DNA from: Tubulanus polymorphus
Lineage: Eukaryota > Nemertea > Palaeonemertea > Tubulaniformes > Tubulanidae
Assembly (NCBI RefSeq): GCF_964204645.1
Contig: NC_134034.1
Location: 2,946,072-3,010,071 of the forward strand
Direction: 5' to 3'
Length of the DNA: 64,000 nt
The translations under genes and the position numbers were made by a program. Positions 1-10,440 of this stretch are shown here, in pieces (position 1 is the first letter of the stretch; each line of letters starts with the position of its first letter). The notes beneath the pieces were generated by a model. The model was not told the origin of the DNA, did no database searches, and saw nothing but the letters and a program-made list of their open reading frames with translations.

Positions 1-780
1 ATATGCGTGCATGTTGTCGGCTTCGGCAATGGAATTGATACTGAAACTGAAATATATCAGCCACGGCAGTTTTTTGGGGATTTGACTTTTCACTTGTGGG
101 CGGGGTTTCACTTGGCCTTGTGAAACAGGCCCAGACCCGAGTCAAATAAATTCTGTGCCCAATTCGAGAGCGCGTTCACTCGATACCATAATGCTATCAA
201 AATGATGCTTTGGCAAGTGAGGTTTGTCACTTCCATTAACTTAGCATTTACCCCATGATTTAACCCATGCTAGAATTTGGCACCTTCTTGTCAGAGGCCA
301 ATTCGGCATCAGTGTCAACTCGCAGGCTGGGCCTAATCCGGCACGGGCAAAGTTTGGCCGCGGTCAAAAACGCTCGGAACCACTATTTCAATGGCTGTGC
401 CTTGAATTAAGTCTAATTGGAATTTCACAACTGTGGGACTGGTACCTGTTTTTCACGAACGTAAACCCCTTTCATTGCGTCAACACCGCAATGCGGTGTA
501 TAAATCAGCGATTGACTTTGCTTGTACACCACAGTGCAGTGTATCGATAGTAATTATCTCTATTAAAAGATGGCAGCACCTGTCAACTATAGTGAATTAT
601 CAGTAAATAACGATACACTGCACCGCAGTGTAGACGTAGACGCACTAAACCAGTATAAAGCACTAAAGCCCGTTAGTCGACACAATGCGATGGAATTTCT
701 AAAGATTTCCAAATTTTCTCCAGCGCTTTCGGGTATCAATCAGTCGGCGCTGAAAGGGGGTTTGAAATCGATATCGCTAA

Positions 781-940
781 CGAAAAAACAGTCGGAAAAT
801 GTAACTGAAGCTAGTGTAGTTTATTCAACGTTTCGACTATATCCTAACAGTCATCTTCAGGAATAATGGACTATTAGGATATAGTCGAAACTCTGAATAA
901 ACTACACGAGGTTCAGTTACATTTTCGGACTTTTTTTTCG
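781..940. repeat. Foldback (inverted repeat) with hammerhead-like apex
   Basis: The left arm (781 to about 847) and the right arm (about 874 to 940) are reverse complements with few mismatches. Both contain a GTAACTGAA-type block, a TGTAGTTTATTCA block and TTTCGACTATATCCTAA. The loop carries TCATCTTCAGG, the complement of CTGAAGA. The structure resembles two head-to-head copies of a retroelement end. An open frame of 98 codons at 570-866 runs into the left arm and is not considered a gene. Confidence 0.8.
821..866 (-). ncRNA. Hammerhead ribozyme-like motif
   Basis: On the minus strand the order is TTATTC (866-861), CTGAAGA (860-854), one extra T, a stem GACT with AGTC around a short loop, GAAAC (834-830), GTT (829-827) and GAATAA (826-821). 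TTATTC and GAATAA form a perfect six-base-pair stem I. GAAAC with GTT gives a two-base-pair stem III with no loop. The CUGANGA and GAAA core boxes and the NUH cleavage triplet are present. The extra U after the CUGANGA box departs from the canonical core. Minimal stem III hammerheads are known from Penelope-like retroelements; activity here is inference. Confidence 0.5.
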
Positions 941-1047
941 TTATTATTGCGGGATTCTCTCTACACATCGCTTCAACACGGATATAGTGTTTTATCAATC
1001 GTTGATTTTTGTTTAATGTTTTTTTTTTCGATTCGTTCTCGTTGCAG

Positions 1048-4000
1048 TCGTATATGGAGGATCACTTGAAGAACAAAGATCGTCTCGAACGAGAATGGGA
1101 GGAATTGAGCAATTACATTCCAGAACCGAGCGCCACCGAGGTCGGCAACTCTCAGCAAAACGCTCGCAAAAACCGTTACAGTGATATATTGCCTTGTGAG
1201 TATCTCATGAAAAGGAAGGTGGCTGTGTCCGTAAATCCCCCTATGACATCATCGAATATTGTTCTCCGCTATAGATCTAGAAAAGATCGGCTGCCTCCGT
1301 AAACCTGGAAATCCCAGATAACTCGTGGTATCGAAGAATTTAGAATGAACTTCGGCAAATACCTGGAAAACTCCTGCCTTCCATAAGTCCCCCTATGACA
1401 TCATCAAATTTCCTACTACTGATTCGATTGACAGACGCTTTTAGAAGAGATGTCTGCTGCCATAAATCCCCCCTATGACATCACCAAATATCTACTAATG
1501 ATTTTGTATAAATGCTTTTATAAAAGATGTCTGCCTTCAAATTACCTACCGCTGATTGGATTTGATCAATAGACATTTCCAGAAAAGATGTCTGCCTCCA
1601 TAAATCCCCCTACGACATCATCAAATTACCTACTAGCGATTTGATCGGCAGATGTTTCTAAAAGAGATGTCTGCCTTAAAAAAAAAAATTCCCTATGACA
1701 TCATCAAATTAGCTACCATTGATTGGATCTAGATTTATTTGTAAACCCTGCGGCTATGATGAGTAATATTACCGCGTTGTTTTCCGCCCGATTTCCGCAA
1801 AGCAAATATTTCGCTCCGTGCCGACTAACAGCGGCAATATAATGCGTCGGTATTTTATTTTTTTCGAATCTTTTGCAGACGATCACTCGAGGGTAGTTCT
1901 GAACACCACTACCAACGTACTCGGATCTGACTTCATCAATGCAAACACAATCGTAAGTTGGGAAAGATTTGCGAACGATTTTAAGCGATGTTTTTTAAGA
2001 TGTTGGTGAAAGATTTCGTGAAATGATTCACTTGCCGGAAAGGTTTTTTCAGATGAGAAAATGATGAATTTTACCGGTCATATCTTCATTGAAAGGGCGC
2101 AATCTAAGTGAGAAATAAAGGGTCAAGACTGCCCGAATACCGACCTAGATTTACCCAAGTTTAAGGGGATCATATCCTGATAAAAAGGGCCCAACCTAAG
2201 GTAGGGGCTGGGACTGGCCGTAAAACCACCCTAACCCAGTTTTAGGGGATTATATCTTGATAAAAAGGGCCCAACCTCAGTAAGAAGGAAGGGGTTGGGA
2301 CTGGTGGTAGGATCACCCTAGCCCAGTTTTAGGGGATCATATCTTCATTAAAAGGGCTCAACCTCAATCCGATGCTAGGAAGGGGTTCATATGGACCAAA
2401 AGACTCCTTCGATCTAATCCAGTTTTAGGAATGCGACGCCAATGGGACGGCGGTAGTCCAGATCCCCGAGAGACACCTCTAGATCTAACCTCGAGTTTGC
2501 GATAACGTTTTCTCGAATGCTTCGAATCATTTCAGACTGATCACGACCCGCGTAATCCCGCGTACATCGCCACGCAAGGACCGCTGCCGCACACCGTCGC
2601 TGATTTCTGGCAGATGATCTGGGAACAGGGCAGCGTGGTGATAGTGATGCTTACGAAGCTGACCGAGACCGGGGTCGCGATGTGTCACCGTTACTGGCCG
2701 GAAGAGGGCAGCGATTTGTATCACATATATGAGGTCAGTATAGGTCGACGATCTTCGCGGGGCGGCGCTGCTGAGCTGGAAAGTCTAGGAAAACTCGAGG
2801 AATCTGAAACATCTAGACAAAAATCAGCGAAAAACTCGTAGCCAAATTTTACCAAAAACCTGTAAAACTCGGATGACGCTATCGACCACTTGTTTCTTTA
2901 TTTGTTAGAAAAATGAATGAATTGAAACATTGTGTTATCATACTCAAAAAAGTGGCCACCCTGCGTTCAGATTCGTTCCCCTGCGCGGTTCCTGACGGAA
3001 AAAGATTCCCAAGTAGTTCATCCTACTGACGCAATCGCTACTATGAAGTCAGTGCTCCGATGTATCCGCCTGGCAGGGATTTGATGGAAGACCGACTATA
3101 TGCTAAGCCTTGCATTTTACTTGCACAAACCTAGCACACGGATTTCTCATTCTAGTTTTTCGCTCTTCAATTCACAGGTTCATCTCGTGTCTGAGCACAT
3201 CTGGTGCGACGACTACCTGGTGCGTAGTTTTTACTTGAAGAACCTGCAGACGAATGAAACGCGTACAGTGACGCAATTCCACTTCTTAACCTGGTCCGAT
3301 CTCGGTATACCGTCGTCTGCTAAAGCTCTACTCGACTTCAGAAGGTAAATAGATTGATACTTACCGCCGCCACTGCCACCTCAACCATGTTTGCTGCTGA
3401 CTACAAGTTATCTACCATCATTGCCATACATGTTATCTCATAGTTCCGGTTCTGCCAGCCATTAAGAGATATCTCATAGTTCCGGTTCTGCCTTCATTGC
3501 TACTTTGAGATATCTCATAGTTCCAGTTCAGCCATCATTGCCACTATGAGATATCTCGTAGTTACAATTTAGCCATCATTGCCACTATGAGATATCTCGT
3601 AGTTACAATTCAGCCATCATTGCCACTATGAGATATCTCGTAGTTACAATTCAGCCATCAATGCCACTATGAGATATCTCGTAGTTACAATTTAGCCATC
3701 ATTGCCACTGGGATATTTCACAGTTCCAATTCCACCACCATTGCAACTACCAGTTATCTCATAGTTCCAGTTCAGCCATCATTATCACTACAATATATCT
3801 CACAGTTCCAGTTCAGCCATCATAACCATTATGAGATATCTCATAGTTCCAGTTCAGCCATCATTGTCATTACGAGATATCTCACAGTTCCAGTTCTGCC
3901 ATCATTGCCACTACGAGATATCTCAAAGTTCCAATCTGGCCATTATAAGCACTATGAGTTATCTTGTAGTTCCAGTACCGCCATCATTCTTAAACAATCG

Positions 4001-7000
4001 CTCTATTGCCAACTAAGAGATAACATGTAGTGGCAACTTGGAAGAAAGGCAGTGAACATGTTGAACTTGAACCGAACAAACTTCTCACAAAAACGAACGC
4101 TTCACGGTTGCAAGAATCACTATTAAACACTCACGCACGAGAAAAGGCTTCAATTCAGCTTCTTTCGTGGACGATGAAAATATTGGCATAAAAAAAACGC
4201 TGTCTCGTAGAAAGAAGATTAAAAAACTAACGATTGTGTTGCTGATGGCGTAATGTAGGGTTTAGCACGCATGCATGCAAGCGGCCTGCTATTGTAGCAT
4301 CTCTCCAGCTATGGTAGTAGTGCACGTGAGTGTCTCTTAGGTATGGTACCGCCTGCCTGCTACAGTAGCACGTGTCAGCTACAGTAGCATCCATCCACTA
4401 TTGTAGTCTCCTCTACAATAGTGTCCACACACTACAATAACACAGAGTTGTGTACTACTGTAGTGTACATCCACTACACAAGCTGATGGGTGCTATAGTA
4501 GCATGCAACCACTACGGTAGTATACATCAGATGTAGATGATCTACCACAGTAGTGTAAACCTACGGTGGTAGTGCACTTCCGCTACAGTAGTGTACATCT
4601 ACTGTAGTAGTGTACTTCCACAACAGTAGTATACATCTACTGTAGTAGTGTACTTCCACTCCAGTTCTGTACATCTACCACAGTAGTGTACTTCCACTAC
4701 AGTAGTGTACTTCCACTACAGTTCTGTACATCTACCACAGTAGTGTACTTCCACTACAGTAGCGCAGGCATGTCTGCTACAGAAGTGTCACCTACAGTAG
4801 TGGATGAACACTACTCTAGTCAATGTACACCTACTACAGTAGTGTACATCCACTTCAGTAGTGTGCATCTACTATAGTAACTTGTACATCTACCACAGTA
4901 ATGTATAGTAGCGTATATCCACTACAGTAGCGCAGACGTGTCTGCTACTGTAGCCCAGACGTGTCTGCTACTGTAGCCCAGACGTGTCTGCTACTGTAGC
5001 GCAGACGTGTCTGCTACTGTAGCGCAGACGTGTCTGCTACTGTAGCTCAGATGTGTCTGCTACTGTAGCTCAGACGTGTCTGCTACAGTAGCCCAGACGT
5101 GTCTGCTACTGTAGCGCAGACGTTTCTGCTACTGTAGCTCAGATGTGTCTGCTACTGTAGCATAGACGTGTCTGCTACTGTAGCGTCTAGGCAGACGGAT
5201 TTGCATGTTATTCACTGCGAGATTTTTAACGGGTGTGTGGTGTACGCATGTTTGAACGACGCAACGCGATGGTGGCGCCACCTTCACCGGAACAAGCTTA
5301 GCTTTGACGATGCTAACTCGAATGCCGCAATCGTACAACGGTGGATATGTTAACACTTCGCGCACATGGCTGTCGCTTACGGATTTCAGAAAAAGTCGCT
5401 CGTACTTCGAGAAACCTCGTCGCTTTTCACTGAAACGAAAGAAAAATATCTCTTCCGCTTTTTTTTTCTCTCTCACCGCTAATAACTTCATCGCTCGCGT
5501 CGCGACAGCTTTTGTGGTTTAGCAATTGTGAAAACGAGCAAATTGCATAGTCACAAAAGTGATCGCGATGCGAGGCCTTGCCGCCTGCTGCTAACAATAT
5601 ATCTAACCGCTGAATAAATATGTATACTTATGAATATCTGTTCATCTGGGCACGAAGAGGAGAAGGTTTCAAGCGCTAACTTATGTTTATTCAAAAACTC
5701 ACTTTTCTAACTGTGCGGGGTTTGTTTGCAAGCTCTTCGTACCGGTTCGTGTTCGCTCTCTCAGAGAGAGAGAGAGGGAGAGAGAGAGAGAGAGAGAGGG
5801 AGAGAGGGAGAGGATTCTGTCTCCGCCGAGAAAACGAATATCGTTCGCGCCGAATAATGGAGATTTATGTGTGGTTGCCTTGGTAACTGGTCGGGTTGCA
5901 GGGGGTTCGGTGGGATTATTCTTTTGATCTCATCATTCTTCAGTGAAGTTCGTACAAAAATCTATTTCGATGTATGGAAAAGTAACGATTAGTGAAGTCA
6001 TAAGGGGAATTCATGGGATGATAGCATGTGCATATTAGTGATGTCATAGGGGGAATTAATGGGAAATACCTTGTATAGTTTGTTGTTGTCATAGGGGGAA
6101 TTCGTGGGATGATAGCATGTATAGATCAGTGATGTCATAGGTGGAATTTATGGGATTACTGCATGTATAGATCAGTGATGTCATAGGTGGAATTTGTGGG
6201 ATGATAGCATGTATAGATCAGTGAGGTCATAGGTGGAATTTATGGGATGATGGCATGCACGAATTAATGATGTCATAGGAGGAATTACTGGGACAGTACT
6301 TTGTATAGTTTGGTCATAGGGGGAATTTATCGGATGATAGCTCGTATAGATTTGTGATGTCATAGGGGGAATTCATGCTGAAGCTGTCGTAATTCTGATA
6401 TTTTGTGATTTTGTGGCATCGAAAATTGATCTTAAAGGATAATGTTCATTGTTATGTTAATTGATTGTGATAATCGTCGTGATGTTAATTACGATTGTTA
6501 TTGATGATTTCAGGAAGGTGAATAAGTCGTATCGGGGCCGATCGTGCCCAATAGTGGTTCACTGCAGCGATGGGTCCGGACGATCGGGCACTTATTGTCT
6601 CATCGACATGGTCCTTAACAGGATGAGTAAAGGTAAGAAAGTGACGAGGCGTTTAAGCGCAAAGCGAGGATCTAGGGTGTGCAAGTGCTTAGTAGGACAT
6701 CACCTGCTGTGGCAATAGAGGATTCCACTTGTGGCAAGTGAGGATCCACTATATGTCGCTAGTGTGCAGTAGGACATGACCTAACGTGGTGATAAAGGAT
6801 TCCACTTTTGGCAAGTAAGGATCCACCAGGTGTCGCTAGTGTGTAGTAGGACATCAGCTACTTCAGCAATAGAGGATTCCACTTGTGGCAAGTGAGGATC
6901 CACCAGGTGTCGCTAGTGTGCATTAGGACATCAACTACTTCAGCAATAGAGGATCCCACTTGTAGCAAGTGAGGATCAACCAGGTGTCGCTAGTGTACTG

Positions 7001-7306
7001 TAGGACCAACTACTGCGGCAATAGAGGATTCCACTTGTGGCAAGTGAGGATCCACCAGGTGTCCCTAGTGTGCACCCATGGCCACTAAATCGAGAAATCT
7101 TTCGAAAAACTAAACAAATAACTTTTTTGAACGAAACTTTTCTCTCGTCATTTTTTTCAGGAGCTAAAGAGATCGACATCTCGGCGACCTTGGAACACAT
7201 TCGCGACCAGCGTATGACGATGGTCAAAACGAAAGAACAATTCGAATTCGCGCTGGCGTCCGTCGCTGAAGAAGTGCACGCGATTCTCAAAGCGTTGCCG
7301 CAGTAA
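1048..7306 (+). CDS. PTPRN: Receptor-type tyrosine phosphatase-like N (IA-2/phogrin), 3' six exons, partial
   Basis: Exons 1048-1195, 1879-1952, 2536-2733, 3178-3344, 6514-6632 and 7161-7306 join in phase into 283 residues ending at a TAA stop. They match the cytoplasmic PTP domain of the IA-2 family. YMEDHL opens the visible part, followed by YIATQGP, the DFWQMIWE helix and RYWPEEG. The WPD loop reads WSDLGIPSS and the P-loop reads [11 protein letters not shown]. The protein ends in ILKALPQ, the family's C-terminus. The P-loop keeps Cys and Arg but has the family Asp in place of the usual Ala, and the WPD proline is Ser. Known members sit in dense-core secretory vesicles of neuroendocrine cells and have little or no protein tyrosine phosphatase activity. 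WSDLG looks closer to PTPRN2 than to vertebrate PTPRN, so the single invertebrate orthologue (ida-1 type) is likely. The ectodomain and membrane segment are not in view. Confidence 0.95.
1205..1740. repeat. Degenerate tandem repeat, ATGTCTGCC...CCCCCTATGACATCATC family
   Basis: About five diverged units of roughly 80-100 bases fill the first visible PTPRN intron. Each holds AGATGTCTGCC, TAAATCCCCCTATGACATCA and ACCTACTA-like blocks. The unit is the reverse complement of the family that forms the near-identical array at 9779-10440. Confidence 0.8.
2085..2430. repeat. Tandem repeat, GGGGATCATATCTTGATAAAAAGGGC units
   Basis: Three to four diverged units of about 85 bases occupy a PTPRN intron. 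The conserved blocks are TTTTAGGGGATCATATCTT, AAAAAGGGCCCAACCT and GGGACTGG. Confidence 0.75.
3430..4020. repeat. Tandem repeat of about 41 bases (GAGATATCTC units)
   Basis: Roughly fourteen units share ATGAGATATCTC, GTAGTT and CAGCCATCATTGCCACT. GAGATATCTC is a perfect palindrome inside every good unit. The array lies in the intron after the WPD-loop exon of PTPRN. Confidence 0.85.
4260..4924. repeat. Tandem array of CTACAGTAGTGTA units
   Basis: Short units of about 19-22 bases built around CCACTACAGTAGTGTAC repeat with many substitutions. CTACAGTAG is nearly self-complementary, so the array can form many small hairpins. It runs directly into the more regular 23-base array that follows. Confidence 0.85.
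4925..5190. repeat. Tandem array, 23-base near-palindromic unit
   Basis: About eleven copies of a 23-base unit containing CAGACGTGTCTG and CTACTGTAG. Both blocks are near palindromes, giving each unit two potential hairpins. Variation is mostly confined to the junction TAGCGC, TAGCCC or TAGCTC. Confidence 0.9.
5760..5812. repeat. (GA)n microsatellite
   Basis: An imperfect GAGAGAGG tract in a PTPRN intron. Confidence 0.9.
5975..6375. repeat. Tandem repeat, GTGATGTCATAGGGGGAATT units
   Basis: Six to seven units of about 55-60 bases share TGATGTCATAGG, GGAATTTATGGGATGATAGCATGTATAGAT-like blocks. The TGATGTCATAGGGGG core is the one found at 9779-10440 and, in reverse, at 1205-1740 in the same gene. 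Confidence 0.85.
6690..7078 (+). repeat. 77-base tandem repeat (AGGACATCA...GGATCCACCAGGTGTCGCTAGTGTG)
   Basis: Five units have AGGACAT starts at 6694, 6771, 6848 and 6925, a period of 77 bases. Each holds CAATAGAGGATTCCACTTG, GTGGCAAGTGAGGATCC and GGTGTCGCTAGTGTG. Single or few-copy relatives occur at 16450-16770, 17690-17850, 21690-21985, 29985-30120 and 58190-58480. Confidence 0.9.
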
Positions 7307-7523
7307 CACACGACTGCACCGCACGTGCACGCGCTGCGCGATGACAACCGCTTCCACCGTCGTCGAGGTAACGGATCGTCCGTCTGCCCGGGCCGATTTA
7401 AATTCTCGCGTCTGTCGTCGGTAAAATTACACACGAAGATGAACAAAAAAAAAACGTTATTCGAAATTAAAACGAAAAAAAAACACACAAAAAAAACAAG
7501 AATGTTGTGCGTGCGTGTCGAAA

Positions 7524-7529
7524 AATAAA
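7524..7529 (+). terminator. Poly(A) signal AATAAA of the PTPRN-like gene
   Basis: AATAAA lies 218 bases after the stop codon, following a 3' UTR rich in A tracts. Confidence 0.55.
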
Positions 7530-8569
7530 TAGATAACTTATATATGTTTCTGGAAGAAAAGAAGTGCGTTTGCCGGGGTCGATGGAAAACATAATTCGCG
7601 TTCGCACTTGGTTTTTTAGAATGTTCTAAATTTAGTCCGTTCCAATTTAGAGCATTAGGGAAAATTCAGTTCCTACTTGGATCAACCAGTAAAAGACCAA
7701 TAGAGGTCCGTTCTAAATTCAGGGGTAGATCTAGGGTCTTATTCGGAGAAGGGTGCACCCCAAAATAGGGCATATCATATAACTAAAAGAAAGCTCATCG
7801 GAAAATATTGACTCTTGGAAATACAGAGAACAAGCTATGAATTTAAACGTTTTAGGTAACAGTTTGATATTCTTTCCTTTTTCCCCCGTGAAATTTCAGG
7901 GTAACTTAACATTTTTAAGCGGGGGTATGTGCCCCCTGCACCCGGACCATTTTTCTACGTGTGAATAGAAACTTTACTTCGATCGCCTGTCACATCCGCG
8001 GTTTCGTATCTAGCCGGACCGTTAATTGAAACTGTTCCGTTCACCCGGCGCGGCCGAATTGGAACGGACTAACTAACCAGTAGTGTTAACGCGGCTATAT
8101 TCTCGGTAAAACGAACAAGACCACTGGCAATAATTTGGCGAGAAGGATAATGATCTGCCCATTTATTTATAGACTAGGCTCCATCGGGGTTTGGATAGAA
8201 ATTATTTTAAAAAAAGGTGTCAGCGACTACGAAGACTCGGATATAGTAACTCCCGATTAAATTGTTCCTCGTTAATAACAATCCATGTCAGCGATAATTA
8301 ATTATTGATTCGTAATTAACTAATTACTATATAAATCGATTGAATCGTTCTATGTATTGTACTTCGAGTTCGTCCGATTCAACAGTCACCGGGCGAGGAC
8401 GCTCGATCCAGGCCGGGCCCAGGCGACGGGGAAAAGTTTTTAAAAAAAGGGAAAATAAAAATCTACAAAAATTCAAATCGTTTCATTTTCGGAGATTTTG
8501 AGCGATGAATTTTCTTTGAAACTCAGCATCTTTCGGATACAGTAGAGTGCAATATAAAAATGCGTCTGC

Positions 8570-8745
8570 ACGCGTTACGAATAAAAAGAGTCCGACGTGT
8601 CTCCTTGAACTCGTACGCATTCAGCGTTTCGACTTTTTTCACGCATCCAGTATTGCTGAAGATGTGACTATTGGGATAAAGAGTCGAAACGTCGAAATAG
8701 ATAGATATGAGCTGAAGGAAACATTTCGGACTCTTTCTATCCTCC
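8570..8745. repeat. Foldback with hammerhead-like apex, second copy
   Basis: The left arm starts AAAAGAGTCCGACGTGTCTCC and ends GCGTTTCGAC. The right arm starts GTCGAAACGTCG and ends GTTTCGGACTCTTTCT. They are reverse complements with several mismatches. The apex contains CTGAAGA (8656-8662). The organisation is the same as at 781-940. Confidence 0.7.
8650..8700 (+). ncRNA. Hammerhead-like motif, probably decayed
   Basis: CTGAAGA (8656-8662), a GACT/AGTC stem, GAAAC (8686-8690) and GTC (8691-8693) appear in order. Stem I is poor: only two of the first three pairs form. Three unpaired bases precede stem II. This is likely a degenerate relative of the motifs at 821-866 and 28341-28382. Confidence 0.3.
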
Positions 8746-8898
8746 TTTGTTCGAGTTCCATAATCCTTTTAATGGATCAATCCTCCCCATCGCCAGGCAC
8801 TGCCACCTGCCCTTTTTCCACCAACTTGAAAAATCTGGCAAAATTGCGTTATGTTATTAGTTAGTACCTTATTATTATTGTATGTGAAATTATATATA

Positions 8899-8903
<5 letters not shown>

Positions 8904-8938
<35 letters not shown>
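8904..8938. repeat. (AT)n microsatellite
   Basis: Uninterrupted TATATA tract. Confidence 0.95.
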
Positions 8939-8942
<4 letters not shown>

Positions 8943-9179
8943 CCCTATGAATCATGAAAGATAATGAATATATTTTTGTTGAAAGTTGAGCGGGGAAATC
9001 GAAATGATTGTTATCCGACTCATTATTATGATATAAGATGATATATAAGATTTTCTGTGATTTGCGTGTGGAACAATTATTGCGGTGTGATACTTCGAAA
9101 GCTGTAGAATTTGGCCGATCAGGATCTATTTATCGGCCGCGTTGCTGGGTCTTTCGGTAGATATCAGGCTCCGCAGTGC

Positions 9180-9395
9180 AGAACTTGCACCCCCTTCAGG
9201 CATTCAGTTTTTGAAAGTGCGCTGATGAAATGTCTAATGTCCGGTGTTTGTAATTCATTTTCGATTAGAAATGTCTTTAAAAATGTCTTGGGTGAAGTGC
9301 TAAACACAAGCCGGTATGTGAAGATCGGGAATTGCCGATCAAAGATTAAAGGACAAAGTATGAAATGTCTGATCGGCGTGCAGGGTTCAGGCTGC
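9180..9395 (+). repeat. Single relative of the 44640-45090 repeat
   Basis: TTTGAAAGTGCGCTGATGAAATGTCTAATGTC, a GTTTGTAATTCATTTT block and GGGTGAAGTGCTAAACACA match, in order, the units arrayed at 44640-45090. An open frame of 100 codons here is explained by this repeat. Confidence 0.65.
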
Positions 9396-9778
9396 AGGCT
9401 TGTGATACCTTAAGCGTTTATGGTCCTGAAATAACGATGAACTCTGCGTTGATAAAAAAAACTTTGCCAAAACTTTTCAGAATCTCGAAAGACTATAAAA
9501 TTACATTCCATATTGTTTAAGTTCGAATCTGATAAAGGGTATTTATGGGGGTTGACCTGCCCCCTGATTGCATTTAGGTTAAAGTACTTAATCGATGATC
9601 TGTAAGGTACAATGAGAAACTGGGTGCAGAGTTGAACTAAACCCTCAACGGTTTGAAAGCTTGTTCCCATTGTACAATCCTTGAAAAGCATTTAAGCATG
9701 GTAGACCCTACAAAATCGAAGACCCTAATTGAAAATATGACAGTCAATAATGCACCTTCAAATTCCTGTTTAAGCAAT

Positions 9779-10440
9779 TGATTATGTCTTAGGGGGATTT
9801 TTGGAGGGAGACATCTTTTCCGGAAGCGTCTATGGATCAAGTCACTAGTAGGTGAATTGATTATGTCATAGGGGGATTTTTGGAGGGAGACATCTTTTCC
9901 GGAAGCGTCTATGGATCAAGTCACTAGTAGGTGATTTGATTATGTCATAGGGGGATTTTTGGAGGGAGACATCTTTTCCGGAAGCGTCTATGGATCAAGT
10001 CACTAGTAGGTGATTTGATTATGTCATAGGGGGATTTTTGGAGGGAGACATCTTTTCCGGAAACGTCTATGGATCAAGTCACTAGTAGGTGAATTGATTA
10101 TGTCATAGGGGGATTTTTGGAGGGAGATATCTTTTCCGGAAGCGTCTATGGATCAAGTCACTAGTAGGTGATTTGATTATGTCATAGGGGGATTTTTGGA
10201 GGGAGACATCTTTTCCGGAAGCGTCTATGGATCAAGTCACTAGTAGGTGATTTGATTATGTCATAGGGGGATTTTTGGAGGGAGACATCTTTTCCAGAAG
10301 CGTCTATGGATCAAGTCACTAGTAGGTACGGTAACTTGATTTTGTCATAGGGTGATTTATGAGTGCGGACATCTTTTCCGGAAGTGTCTATAGATCAGGT
10401 CACTAGTAGGTTATTTGATGATGTCATAGGGTGATGACTT
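9779..10440 (+). repeat. 79-base tandem repeat, near-identical copies
   Basis: About eight units have starts spaced 79 bases apart (9780, 9859, 9938 and on). Each contains GATTATGTCATAGGGGGATT, GGAGGGAGACATCTTTTCCG, GAAGCGTCTATGGATCAAG and TCACTAGTAGGTGA. The first seven are almost identical and the last two diverge, so expansion was recent. This is the best-preserved example of the TGATGTCATAGGGGG family seen in introns of three genes. Confidence 0.95.

Larger units (their letters stand above)
1..1047. other. Intron or upstream sequence before the first visible PTPRN exon
   Basis: No coding exon was recognised here. The first visible PTPRN exon begins with an intron acceptor at 1046-1047, so at least the right end of this stretch should be intronic. 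The receptor ectodomain and membrane segment lie to the left of the window or were not recognisable. The only structured feature is the foldback at 781-940. Confidence 0.6.

Noticed and set aside
570-866. 98-codon plus-strand open frame starting MAAPVNYS
   Set aside because: It runs into the foldback arm at 781, has no splice context or recognisable domain, and composition follows the repeat.
4925-5190. CRISPR-like regular direct repeats
   Set aside because: This is a eukaryotic minisatellite: units abut without unique spacers. The same holds for 9779-10440 and 48125-49140.
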